21,064 nucleotides of DNA from Nemertoderma westbladi (GCA_032718475.1 JAUCBJ010008208.1:1-21064); one strand, 5' to 3'. Numbered from the stretch's first letter, positions 1 through 8,489 are shown. The notes: generated by a model from the sequence alone, not told the origin. Made by a program: numbers and translations.

Positions 1-185
1 GCATCCGAATTCAGTCTCCCGGGTGTAGATCCATCGGGTGAATGATCGCGCATGGGCTGACTTCGGCTAATGTTTTGCGTATTAGCATAAATTATTGTCG
101 TATGCTAAAGTGGTTTTAATTAACTAAAAGACATATAAATTTTGGCAGGTTAAACTGCTAAAGGTCTTCAAAAGCGCGAACAGTG
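1..185. repeat. Dispersed repeat, copy 1
   Basis: This stretch matches 13270-13437 on the same strand. Shared blocks are AGTCTCCC, CTTCGGCT(A/G)ATG, GCTAAAGT and, best conserved, GGCAGGTTAAACTGCTAAAG followed by AAAGCGCGAACA. Spacing between the blocks is nearly the same in both copies (about 133-140 bp between the outer ones). Read on the minus strand, the left end resembles an RNA polymerase III B box (copy 2: GGGTTCGGATTCC), with an A-box-like string about 50 bp before it. A tRNA-related SINE is therefore possible, but the conserved part also extends upstream of the A box, which is unusual. The left edge is cut by the window. Confidence 0.6.
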
Positions 186-240
186 ATTGTTTTGGTTAGA
201 AAAACCCGCATCTGTAACCTGCTCATTTCCCTCAATTGGT

Positions 241-520
241 ATATTATTATATATATACCAGTCCTGCAGTCAAGGACTACTTTACTACACTGTTGTACTA
301 CACTACTATACTGTACTGTAGTGTAGTAGTCCTTGATACCAGTATATAGTATATACCGGCACTAGTCAGCTAGTACAACAGTAGTAGGCCTAGTTCTGTA
401 GTTCAGTAGTTAGTATATATATTACCGGTACATGTATTATTATAGTATAGTACTGTAGTACTGTCTCAGGGTCTGGCTATAGTAGGCCTACTGTCTGACT
501 ATAGTTGGCCTATACCGGTA
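241..520. repeat. Low-complexity TA/GTA-rich tract with hairpin
   Basis: No gene is visible here. The stretch is built from short TACTA, GTAGT, TATAT and CCGGTA words. It contains an inverted repeat whose 11-base arms (270-280 and 326-336, TCAAGGACTAC and its complement) extend imperfectly inward, so it could fold into a hairpin of about 67 bases. It lies just upstream of the KRTCAP2 TATA box. Confidence 0.6.
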
Positions 521-530
521 TATAAAAGGT
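521..530 (+). promoter_or_regulatory. TATA box of KRTCAP2
   Basis: TATAAAAGG is a near-perfect TATA element, 170 bases before the KRTCAP2 start codon. It predicts transcription starting around 550 and a 5' UTR of about 140 bases. That leader contains repeated TACCG/CCGGCA words. The element is the only strong TATA match between the upstream low-complexity tract and the gene. Confidence 0.6.
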
Positions 531-690
531 CGGTCCCTAAAGCAGTAAAGTAGCTACCGTAACCGGCACTCTGCACGTTGCTGAATTAAACAACCAGATT
601 TACTACCGCTACCGGCATCTACTACCTTCAAGAATCAACCGACACACTATCTGACTACAGGACTATATCAGTATATAGGTAAACAACACG

Positions 691-1101
691 ATGGCAGTTA
701 GTACTGGAGTGTCATTCTTACTCTCTCTAACTCTCAGTATAGTTCTCTTTGCATCCATGCAGATGTTCCGCGTCACTTTGGCCGAACAACAAGGTCTAAC
801 TATCCTGGGAGGGTTTCTAGGATCTAACCTGTTTATCGCGCTACTAACGGCTCTTAACAACGCAGAGAACATTGTGTTCGGCGGGGGTTTCCAGGCATCT
901 GTGTTCCCGGAAGTGGCTATCTGTCTCGGGTTGGCTATGTTCTCAGCTAGTTTGGTGCACAGGGTCTCGGTTACAACCTGTCTCGTCTTTAGTTTAGTGG
1001 CCCTCTTCTACGTAAACCGTATTAGCTCGAAGGAATACTCTTTGCCGGAGAGCGCGAGCTCGCAGTACGCGGGGACACACAAGTCGAAGAAATTCCGATA
1101 A
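691..1101 (+). CDS. KRTCAP2: Keratinocyte-associated protein 2 (oligosaccharyltransferase subunit)
   Basis: The 136-residue ORF is recognised as KRTCAP2 (KCP2), a small ER-membrane subunit of the STT3A-type oligosaccharyltransferase that N-glycosylates nascent proteins at the translocon. It has the family's length and is collinear throughout: an N-terminal hydrophobic segment with FASMQM (residues 19-26), LTILGGFLGSNLF (36-48), the hallmark FGGGFQASVFPE (about 63-74), HRVSVTTCLVFS (90-101) and FYVNRISS. Four hydrophobic segments lie at roughly 7-27, 37-57, 70-90 and 93-111. The C-terminus ends SKKFR, giving a KKxx ER-retrieval signal as in the vertebrate protein. The start codon has a good context (ACGATGG). 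No intron interrupts it, whereas the mammalian gene is split. Intact reading and its own TATA box argue for a working gene. Confidence 0.93.
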   Translation: MAVSTGVSFLLSLTLSIVLFASMQMFRVTLAEQQGLTILGGFLGSNLFIALLTALNNAENIVFGGGFQASVFPEVAICLGLAMFSASLVHRVSVTTCLVFSLVALFYVNRISSKEYSLPESASSQYAGTHKSKKFR

Positions 1102-1353
1102 TCTTCGGTTTATTTAACTGTTTACAGTTTATTTTCACCACAACCGGGGCGTTATTGGTAGACGTTATCTCTGACCTGGGATGCGACTCGGATTTATACT
1201 TAGAAGGCTTTCCTGGTGTGGGTTTTACAGTTTTGCGCGTTGCGCAGTTGGTTTAAGATGATGTATCAGTAACAGTACTCTGGTAATTGGTGGTTCATAA
1301 CTTATTTTATTATTATAAAGCTAGACAGTAAATTAATATAAAGGTTGATCATT

Positions 1354-1359
1354 AATAAA
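1354..1359 (+). terminator. Poly(A) signal for KRTCAP2
   Basis: AATAAA lies 253 bases after the KRTCAP2 stop codon and is the first canonical signal on that strand. It puts the mRNA end near 1375, about 200 bases from the predicted 3' end of the convergent DUF1349 gene. Confidence 0.5.
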
Positions 1360-1436
1360 TTGTGTTTCTAAGGCTTGATCAGGGGCGATACGCTGCTGTT
1401 AAACATTTGTATTCATAAAACGATAGGCCTAAGTTT

Positions 1437-1536
1437 ATTGTTTTGGTTCTCTTTGTCCCTCCACCCTTACGCTACTATTCATAGCGATGTGCGTATTGTT
1501 TTGGTTCTGTGTCCCTCCACTCGACAATGATGCTAC
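1437..1536. repeat. Imperfect direct duplication between the two 3' ends
   Basis: ATTGTTTTGGTTCT followed by GTCCCTCCAC occurs twice, at about 1437 and 1496, with a period near 59 bp. The second copy is more diverged at its end. It lies between the KRTCAP2 and DUF1349 gene ends and no function is apparent. Confidence 0.5.
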
Positions 1537-1580
1537 TCTCCCAAAAATTTGAATATACATCAGTTATTGTTAATGAGTTT

Positions 1581-1590
1581 TTTATTTATT
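1581..1590 (-). terminator. Poly(A) signals for the DUF1349 gene
   Basis: On the minus strand, two overlapping AATAAA hexamers (TTTATTTATT on the plus strand) lie about 130 bases past the stop codon at 1717. They are the first canonical signals downstream of the last exon. Confidence 0.45.
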
Positions 1591-1716
1591 ATATTTATAA
1601 AAATAGCGTACTATAAATACTATCTATAGTAAGACTAACAATATTTTTTATTTGCAAATTATATAAATTGTGCGAGGCCAATAAGTAGGTGTTGGGTCGA
1701 GGCGATATGGTTGGTG

Positions 1717-1995
1717 CTACTTCCCTTTGAGTATAGATAATGGTTTTTTGGGGGAGGATTGAGCTTCCTGAGGCTGTATTGGCATTCCTTCGTGACGCAC
1801 TGTTAGATACTCGAATATTGCATCTACTCCCTTGGCCATTGGAGCGCAGGCGTAACAGCCAACATCTGACGTAACTGACTTTTCTGTGGAGCCCAGATGG
1901 TCCTTAATGCGTCCCACTATACCAGACCTCACGTCAGTCATGTGCGCAAGTCGCACCAGGTGCCAGTTTCTTTCTTCTGGGGTTTTACATTCCAT
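1717..1995 (-). CDS. DUF1349 gene, exon 10 (terminal)
   Basis: This 92-codon terminal exon follows acceptor TTTACCCGCAG. It supplies the end of the DUF1349 fold: NWHLVRLAH, then a loop rich in G/S/K, then VGCYACAPMAKG and FEYLTV, which match the usual family ending (V-G-x-Y-A-x-x-P, then G...V.F.....V). A short tail rich in Pro/Gln/Lys follows the domain and ends ILKGK. Confidence 0.85.
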   Translation of the reverse strand: MECKTPEERNWHLVRLAHMTDVRSGIVGRIKDHLGSTEKSVTSDVGCYACAPMAKGVDAIFEYLTVRHEGMPIQPQEAQSSPKKPLSILKGK

Positions 1996-4900
1996 CTGCG
2001 GGTAAATAAATTAAATATCTTTTCGAAACTTCCAAACCGATTTACTGATCCCCTGGGAGGACAGTAAATCCTCGTTTTTTTTCCGTCAAGTCATTATATT
2101 AAATTAAAAAATTTTCAATAAAAATGCATTCACATCTAAGTTTGATTCAAATCAAACAAACACACATTGTATAGATATTTTAATTAAAAACCGTACCGGT
2201 ATAAATATAAACAAAATATTATCAATAATTTCCTACCATGATATTATCAATGTCTATCCGAATTCTAAAACATGCTTTGTCGTTGCCATGCCATTGAGCT
2301 AGCGACCAATCGCTGAAGCCATCTGTTACAACAACCGTAACTTGTATTACTTTGTTAATATATTCTAGACCCTGCAAATGTTATGATAATTAATTATAAA
2401 CTTTTGCTAGAGCAGTTGGATTTAGTTGTATTAGTTCGTTAACTACAATGTATAATAAATCAATTGGGAAATAAACTTATTTTCATATAAGTTTATTTTC
2501 ATAAGTCTCAACTACGAAACCTTGGTATAATTTATTACGAGCATATTGAAATCGACATTCAACATTGTAGAGCTGTCAATCATTAAGGTTTTAGCACATT
2601 ATATTTTGTCGTTTACCAGTTCAATGCCTGAAACGCCCAACATGTTTTTTGTTTTTTTTTTTTTCATTAACACATAACCGCATTACATTAAGTACTACAG
2701 TATATTTTTATTTTATTTAACAATAATCAATAACTTCCGGGATACAATATTAGGGATGACTATGACTAACCATCCGGACCCATTTCTCCGGGGTAAGACG
2801 AGCCATCAATCCCGCTTGATCGTATTCGTGTTGGGGGAACAGCTGCACCATCGTTTCGATGATTATCGTTTTCTCATCGACGACGAAAAACAAGAAGGTG
2901 CCGTCGTCCTTAGCGGTACCATCTTCGTAAAATGTTTTCTGCCAGAAGTCTGTTTTATCTCCCTACAATATTCATTTTAAAAATCCAGGATCATTTTACC
3001 AGGATCTCTGTTTGACCTCAGCATCCAATAATCTCCATTGCAGATAATTCATTTAACCGGTTATGTGCCTATTACGAACTCGGTTTCGTTGAATTGAATA
3101 ATTTATAATACTTATTTATTCCATAAAATTAAATAATCGACGTATGTGACAATATATAGATAGATCAACATCCATTTATTGCAATTAAATAATTAAACTA
3201 GATTTTATTTTTTAATAAATATAGTATTTTTTAATTTTAGATTATATTCTTAAGCCTACTGTAGGTACTGTTTAAAATTAATATCAAATTTCTCCTATTA
3301 ATAATAATTAAGTTTAAATTAAATAAATCTTAATATGACGTAAGAAACGCAACTGACCGGATGTATCCTCAAGCCTCCTCCCTTTAGGCATTCCCAATCA
3401 GGGGGTTGGTTCAACCATCTCAAACCTCGGGGAATATAATTAGGGTAGACGGGGTCTGTGAACTTCGTTTGGTACAAGTAGAACTCCATCGGCGGGAGGG
3501 TCTGATAGTTAGCTGTTGATGAAGAACCTAAAACAGCGAGGATTATAAAATAAATCAATTGAGAGGCTACCGGTAGGCAACTATGACTTTTAAGACACGT
3601 TTACCAAATTATTCTTATTATTTTTATTTACCGATAATGGTGGAATCACTGATATTTGGAATTCCGATGCTTTGCGATGAGTTTAGTCGGGAATCCAAAC
3701 TGAAGGTTTTACCAGTATCCACACTGGTTGGTGGCCCCGGTCTACTTTGTGTAGGCGGCCTCGTGTCCACACTGGTTGGCGCTCCCTGTCTACTTTGTGT
3801 CGACGGTCTAGTGTCCACGGTCTCTTGTATTGTAGACGGCCTAGACTCTGTTGGTTGACTTCCTTGGTTTCCTTGATTCACTGCGATATAACCAAATTGG
3901 GACCCTTTCGCAAAATATTATAATTATTTTTCAGTTATCTATCAACCGCGTATAGCAACCATCACCATTCTCATTAAAAAATTTATTAGAAAATTGAACA
4001 AATCATGTAACTCCGTATGGAGAACAGAATATTTTATATATAATGTAGAACTTTATATGGCGGGTGATAATTGTTTTTACGGCGTATGTGATGAACCGAT
4101 AACTATTAAAGCGGAATCACTGTGTAGCAGTATAGTAATGGAATTTAATGTTTTGTTTAAAATTCAATTTCTAACAAATATAGCTTTTCTTTTTATTAAA
4201 ACACCTCGAGGTGTAATCTTATAAAGGGTTATATTATAAGACTTAAAAGTAAATAATATATTTCGAATATTCAGTATTTATATTGCATATATGTTTATGG
4301 TTTATATATTAACCGTTAGTTATATCACCTTATAATAATATCATAACTAAATTGCGATACATATAAATACCGTATGTAAATTCTACCGTACAGTATTTTA
4401 TGGATTGAACTTGACTGATGGATTGTACTGGTCTGTACGAGTTATTGTATGCATTATAATACTCACTTAATACTGATGTCTGTGGTTCTGGGTTTTGGGT
4501 CACCCTAGGCGCCACATAAGTTGTTGGCTTTTCATTTCTTCTCGGGGCGTTCCTTAAATATAGAGAAAACATATATAAATTCATAGTGTAAACGATAGGC
4601 ATATGCCGACATCTGGCAGTCACAAAAAGTCAGCAACAAGTGAATCAATAAAAACTTACATGGTGTTCAAAGCAACAAACTGTAGTTGGTCTACTATGTA
4701 ATAGTCACACCTCAAACGCAATTTTAGGTTTACTCGTAGCTATGCAATGGTCCCAAGGAAATATATGTAAAATATACGTTTTTTTTTTTGAAGTAAAAAA
4801 AGTATTTCTTCAGCCGCAAGGCCAGGGATTACGCGCACAAAGTCTGACGACTTATTTACAGTGCGGACCCCCAGAGGAAACTCTAGTACTCATTTAGCTA

Positions 4901-7900
4901 CCATTTAAGGATGCAAGGCAGAGATGCCGTCCTTTTTAAGAATTCACACCGAAACCCATGTCCTTCGTTCGGAGAGGTGTGAATTAATGCTATCACTACA
5001 CCAAGGACCAATGTGGGTCTAAGAAATACAGTTTTAACTTAACAAACGTAATAGACACATTTAATAATTAGGCTTACTCATACTCAGTACTCAGGTCCCC
5101 GGTAACTTTTGGCATACTCAAACTCTTAAATCTTAACGGAAAACATCCAACCCACCTGTGGGACTACTCGAATTTACTATAACACTCTTAACAGCCATGT
5201 AACTTACTGTAACGGTCCCATTTGCGATGGTTCTGCGGGGTAAGGCCAAGGTCCCCCGGCTGGCTGAGGTCCGCTACCTGGCTGTTGGCCCTGAGTGACC
5301 GGGAATTCTCTGGGTCTGTCTGTAGGTTGAATAACAGGTCTTGGTCCAACACCAGTCGGAATCTTGTAGTCCATATATGGATTGGCAATAACATATCCTG
5401 TTTTAGAGTCTAAGACGATATTTTCACTACCAAATAAGGAAATAAACAAAATACTACAATTTCTGTACAATGCCCGAATGGTAAATAATGATTTAATAAT
5501 TAAACTCCCCTTCTTTCATTAAAGAAAACAGCGTTATCTCACATGATTATACTCTATACAGATAAATTGCGGATTTTCATGGCTTTAATAATAATTATCT
5601 AATACTAATTGATTGTCAACCTACTTTGGAACGTTGAAGTATGGGTTGTATATATTCTGGTATCCTTGTGTGACTGGTTGGTATGAAGGAACGCCAACAG
5701 GTTGACCTGCCGCCAATCCGTAATCCTCTGCGACAATCGCATCCCCCAAAGCCGATCGTATGATCCGTCGACCATCTGTGGATCCGGAATATTTTACTAT
5801 AACTAACTAATATATTAAGTATCATTCGCACCAAAATAAAGCGCACCCGATGTATTACAATGAAGTTTGACTTTTGTCTCCCAAGGGCGGTGCCAGTTTC
5901 ACTATCAAGTATGACAGACCCACCTGCATTGTACCGCGGTGCCTCTGTCTTTAGGATGGGTCTAATCGGTTTATCTTCTTCGTCGCTGTCCTTTGTCGGT
6001 TTGAGTTTATCTCTTTTTTCTTTTTCTTTCTTTTCTTTTTTTTCTTTCTTCTCCTTCTCATCTTGTTCTTTCTTCGCAGCCTTTTCTTTTTCCTTTTCCT
6101 TTCTTTTCTGTTCCTTTTCTTCTTCTTTGGCCTTTTTTTTCCTCTCCTTTTCTACCGCGATATCATCTGACGCCTATAACGAATCAACAGTACCTACTGT
6201 ATATAACAGATTACGAACATGAAGCGGTTCTTTCCGCGTCAGGGTTCTGTTTGGTCCCTCTCGAACGGATAAACGTTTGTTGCTGCAACTTGTGTCTGAA
6301 GTCAGACACTTCTTGCAGCTTCTTAAAGTGCAATTATGAACAATGGCGAATTTAATATTGTATTTATTTGTGGGTATTTATTTGATATTATGCATTTGAA
6401 CTTTCTAGAACAACCCTGTAACAGGAAAGCATGTCATGTTAATTATAAACTAAACTTTACACTATTTCTGAACACTTTTAATCCACAATTGTAATATTAC
6501 TCAACGCCGTTAGTATTAACAGCGAGTTGTTATTTAACACTTTACAACTTTAGAGGACATTACAGCATTGTATTGGTGTATTATTATTATGTAATGTCCC
6601 ATTGGCGTGACTTTACATCACGCCGTCATGGTACCACATAAACAATTGTTGGTATTTATTATTAATTGCCTGACAGTCAGTATTCAAATAGTTTTTATAT
6701 GTGGTGTAATATAGGTATTACAGTAGCGTAGTGTAATGGATAACACGTTTGGTTATTAATCTAAGAGCCGTTGGTTCCAATCGAACCCATTTAATTAATT
6801 TGAAAGTAGGCTCTATTATCGTATGGTACGACTGGTACGCATGGCGTAGGGACTTACTGAGAAATAGAAAGTTGGAAAATATGTTTCCCTACGCGATTTG
6901 GTAGTGCGAAATCAATTTCACGAAATAAATAAAAGCGGGGCTATCTCAGTTGGTTGAGAGCCGGCCTGCAATCTACTGGTTGTAGGTTCGAGCCCCGCCC
7001 GTGTCCACCGTGTCCACTCAGCCTTTCATCCAGTGGGGTCGATAAAACTGATTCACTGGGGTTAAAATAATGGGACCACATCTTTGGATAGGAGTAGCGC
7101 CCGCCCCTACCCTCGGGTAGCAGATAGGAGTAGCGCCTGCCCCTACCCTCGGGTAGCAGATAGGAGTAGCGCCCGCCCCTACCCTCGGGTAGCAGATAGG
7201 AGTAGCGCCCACCCCTACCCTCGGGAAGCAGCTATCGGTCGCCTCCGGCCTCGACCGACTGTTTGCTTGCTAAATATAATTTAATATTAGTCATATTTAA
7301 TTCATACACAAACGGGGATTATTTAATTACGAAAACCAATGGGGTTTAATGGGTTAGTAGAATATTTCTTGCAAGTTACATAACATAACATAAATAAATT
7401 TGCACTCAGAGGAATTATATATTCAGTGATAAAATAAAACAGTTTTAAAACACGAATGGAATCTGTGCGAATGTGGAAGCTGTTAAGTGTTAATCGACAA
7501 AACAATACAAATGTAAATAGGTATGTCGCATAAACCCTACCACCTCGGTCGCATATTACCATTCTTTGTGACGTCTACAATGATGTTCAACTTTCATAGC
7601 TGAATTATTGTATCCAAAACAAAAAATGAGAGTCAAAAATAGCACAGGATGCAGGAATTTATTTATTTATTTTAAGGCATCAATCAGCCTTTATTTGCGC
7701 TAATTTGTTGAACGTTTGTTTAACTTTTTGAAGAGCATACAAAATCGATTAACTTACTGTGTGCAAAATTTATTTGTGGTGGTGGTGGAATTAGGTCATC
7801 ATGATGAACTGCAGGAGATAAATTCGCAATACCGTTGATGCGAGCTAAATGAATTGCAGCAATAAAACGGGGCAATGTGAATGTGATGCAAAATTATTAT

Positions 7901-8400
7901 GCAATTAATATATATTAAATGCCCTTAGTACATGGGTACCACCGGTACCTACTACTTGCCTTTACTTTAGGGGGTTTATCGGTTGGTGGTGTGTCTGCTA
8001 CAGGTGGTGGGGGTGGCTGGGTTGAGGCAGGGCGCGATGAGGGAGGCGGCGGTGGTGGGACATCGTCTGTCGGTGGCGTCAGTGGTGCTTTCGGGGGTGG
8101 GGTTTTAGGTGGTGGCGGGGTTGGTTCTGGTGTTTTGGGTGGCGGTGGAGGTGGTGGAGTTTGCTGTGGTGGTTTGGGCGGTGTGCTTTGTTTTTTGGGG
8201 GGTGTTTGTGGTGGTGGAGGGGTTGGTTCTGTTGAGAGCGGCGGTTTGGGTGGCGTTGAGGATTTTGTTGTTTTCTCTTGAGAAGTAACAGGTGTTCCCG
8301 GTTTTGTTGTTTTCTCTTGAGGAGTAACGGGTGTTCCCGGTTTCACGTCATCTTTTTCATCGAACGACACGTTTTTTGATTTGGAATCTACACTCGCCAT
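1717..8400 (-). CDS. Proline/lysine-rich protein with C-terminal DUF1349 domain (10 exons)
   Basis: Exons, in coding order: 8400-7966, 6173-5924, 5796-5625, 5426-5208, 4552-4467, 3880-3632, 3527-3358, 2962-2771, 2371-2237, 1995-1717. Every join keeps frame (phases 0,1,2,2,1,1,0,0,0) with GT-AG borders, giving about 728 residues. Order of parts: proline-rich N-terminus (1-145), a Lys/Glu-rich charged block, a Pro/Gln/Tyr-rich middle, then DUF1349 starting at GLRWLNQPPDW. Domain landmarks are TDFWQKT, QHEYDQAGLMARL, WVRM-GLEY across a splice, VVVTDGFSDWS, NWHLVRLAH, and GCYACAP followed by DAIFEYL. The fold of this family is concanavalin A-like; yeast Ree1 and bacterial YesU are relatives. The molecular role of the animal protein is unknown. 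No signal peptide or membrane span is seen, so it is probably intracellular. Splice calls are by eye; the weakest is the exon 1 donor. Confidence 0.8.
2237..2371 (-). CDS. DUF1349 gene, exon 9
   Basis: This is a 45-codon phase-0 exon between acceptor CATAACATTTGCAG and donor ATG|GTAGGA. It encodes GLEYINKVIQVTVVVTDGF and SDWSLAQW. The G-[LI]-E-[YF]...S/T-V-V-V-T...SDWS pattern is the most diagnostic strip of DUF1349. Confidence 0.85.
2771..2962 (-). CDS. DUF1349 gene, exon 8
   Basis: This is a 64-codon phase-0 exon, acceptor AATATTGTAG and donor ATG|GTTAGT. It encodes GDKTDFWQKTFYEDG, then a two-strand stretch GTFLFFVVDEKTIIIETMV and QHEYDQAGLMARLTPEKWV. DFW, the Y-DQAGLM string and the final KW are family hallmarks. 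Confidence 0.85.
3358..3527 (-). CDS. DUF1349 gene, exon 7 (domain start)
   Basis: A 170-base exon with acceptor CTCGCTGTTTTAG and donor CCG|GTCAGT. The first part (ANYQTLPPMEFYLYQTKF) is linker. RGLRWLNQPPDWECLKGGG followed by LRIHP opens the DUF1349 domain and joins directly to GDKTDFW in the next exon. Confidence 0.82.
3632..3880 (-). CDS. DUF1349 gene, exon 6 (TR/PP-rich linker)
   Basis: A 249-base exon, acceptor GGTTATATCGCAG and donor ATCG|GTAAAT. It encodes a low-complexity linker with a near-repeat of about 15 residues (VDTRPSTQSRQGAPTS, then VDTRPPTQSRPGPPTS), visible at DNA level as two copies about 45 bp apart. Probably disordered. Confidence 0.75.
4467..4552 (-). CDS. DUF1349 gene, exon 5
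   Basis: A short 86-base exon with strong donor AA|GTGAGTATT and an AAG acceptor after a pyrimidine/AT stretch (CTCTATATTTAAG). It encodes NAPRRNEKPTTYVAPRV and then TQNPEPQTSVL. It is supported mainly because its entry phase (2) and exit phase (1) fit both neighbours. Confidence 0.65.
5208..5426 (-). CDS. DUF1349 gene, exon 4 (Pro/Gln/Gly-rich)
   Basis: A 219-base exon, acceptor TTATTTGGTAG and donor TTACA|GTAAGT. It encodes ENIVLDSKTGYVIANPYMDY, then a segment of P, Q and G with GQQPGSGPQPAGGPWPYP. The phase of the upstream exon excludes the alternative acceptor at CTTAG inside it. Confidence 0.72.
5625..5796 (-). CDS. DUF1349 gene, exon 3
   Basis: A 172-base exon, acceptor TTAGTTATAG and donor CCAAA|GTAGGT. 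It encodes VKYSGSTDGRRIIRSALGD, AIVAEDYGLAAGQP and a Tyr/Gln/Asn-rich end (SYQPVTQGYQNIYNPYFNVP). The longer ORF in another frame here is a shadow. Confidence 0.72.
5924..6173 (-). CDS. DUF1349 gene, exon 2 (Lys/Glu-rich)
   Basis: A 250-base exon, acceptor ATTCGTTATAG and donor GCAG|GTGGGT. It starts ASDDIAVEKER, continues with about 45 residues made almost only of K and E with a few R, A, Q and D (charged, likely single-helix or coiled), and ends DSDEEDKPIRPILKTEAPRY. On the plus strand it appears as a T/C-rich tract with a misleading Ser/Phe ORF. Entry is phase 0, as required by either candidate first exon. Confidence 0.78.
6547..6720. other. AT-rich intron 1 segment, no gene seen
   Basis: From about 6220 to 6720 (first intron of the DUF1349 gene) I see no ORF with coding character, no tandem array and no RNA gene. 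The sequence is plain AT-rich intron. Confidence 0.4.
6724..6794 (+). pseudogene. Degenerate tRNA-Arg-like sequence
   Basis: GTAGCGTAGTGTAATGGATAA resembles the D-arm/A box of arginine tRNAs (TAGTGTAATGG). It is followed at the right distance by an anticodon-arm-like stretch with a loop TTATTAA and by a damaged B box (GGTTCCAATCG instead of GGTTCGAATCC). The acceptor stem does not close. It is best read as a tRNA pseudogene or the head of an old SINE inside intron 1 of the DUF1349 gene. Confidence 0.5.
6844..6894. repeat. Inverted repeat / hairpin
   Basis: GCGTAGGGA and TCCCTACGC form nine-base complementary arms around a loop of about 33 bases. It lies between the two tRNA-like sequences and may be part of the older SINE body. 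Confidence 0.45.
6935..7086 (+). mobile_element. tRNA-derived SINE (head and body)
   Basis: The head, 6935-7000, is tRNA-like. A seven-base acceptor stem (GCGGGGC with GCCCCGC) closes it. The A box is TATCTCAGTTGG, the D-stem CTC...GAG, and the B box GGTTCGAGCCC. The anticodon arm does not fold properly, so it is not a working tRNA. The following body contains CAGCCTTTCATCC and GGGGTCGATAAAA, strings common in tRNA-SINE families of marine invertebrates. It lies in intron 1 of the minus-strand gene, in opposite orientation. I could not find target-site duplications. Confidence 0.72.
7087..7230. repeat. Tandem repeat, four copies of 36 bp
   Basis: Four units begin at 7087, 7123, 7159 and 7195 with GATAGGAGTAGCGCC and continue through CCTACCCTCGGGTAGCA. 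The units differ at only a few bases. The array is attached to the tail of the SINE. It is open on both strands, which creates short repetitive ORFs with no sign of being genes. Each unit contains an internal CTACCC...GGGTAG inverted repeat. Confidence 0.9.
7260..7915. other. Intron 1 sequence, nothing recognised
   Basis: This is AT-rich intron of the DUF1349 gene between the SINE-linked array and exon 1. No coding exon with matching phase, RNA gene or repeat family is recognised. Confidence 0.4.
7966..8400 (-). CDS. DUF1349 gene, exon 1 (proximal, proline-rich)
   Basis: A 145-codon first exon starting ATGGCGAGTG in a strong context (AAAATGG). After MASVDSKSKNVSFDEKDD it contains two near-identical PGTPVT[PS]QEKTTK units and then long proline runs (SSTPPKPP, TPPPPQTPPKK, DVPPPPPPSSRPASTQPPP). 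The donor AAA|GTAAAG gives phase 0, matching exon 2; donors a few bases further on would break frame. The stretch beyond is readthrough to 7915. The region is probably disordered and could bind SH3, WW or profilin-type partners (inference from composition). Confidence 0.7.
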
Positions 8401-8489
8401 TTTGGTTACATCAAGTTTGTTGAAAAATGTTTAAAAATTATTATGTCTTAATTTGTGTACTACAGTAGTTTGACCTCTTCTGCTGCACG

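Noticed and set aside
2756-2980. Plus-strand 74-codon ORF
   Set aside because: It is the antisense shadow of DUF1349 exon 8.
4830-5040. Possible small RNA gene or transposon end with ATTCACACC/GGTGTGAAT hairpin (4942-4985)
   Set aside because: The hairpin is real, but no known RNA family or repeat boundary could be recognised in this intron 4 sequence.
5860-6222. Plus-strand 120-codon Ser/Phe-rich ORF
   Set aside because: It is the antisense shadow of the Lys/Glu-rich exon 2 of the DUF1349 gene. A frame-consistent acceptor and donor exist only on the minus strand.
6935-7000. Functional tRNA gene
   Set aside because: The acceptor stem and A/B boxes are good, but the T-stem and anticodon arm do not pair and a SINE body follows, so it is a tRNA-derived SINE head.
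7087-7230. Four evenly spaced near-identical units as a CRISPR array
   Set aside because: The units are directly adjacent with no unique spacers, the DNA is eukaryotic, and the array is attached to a SINE.
7919-8281. Plus-strand Gly-rich ORF of 120 codons
   Set aside because: It is antisense to the proline-rich exon; proline codons read backwards give glycine. The minus strand has the ATG, the TATA box and a donor in phase.
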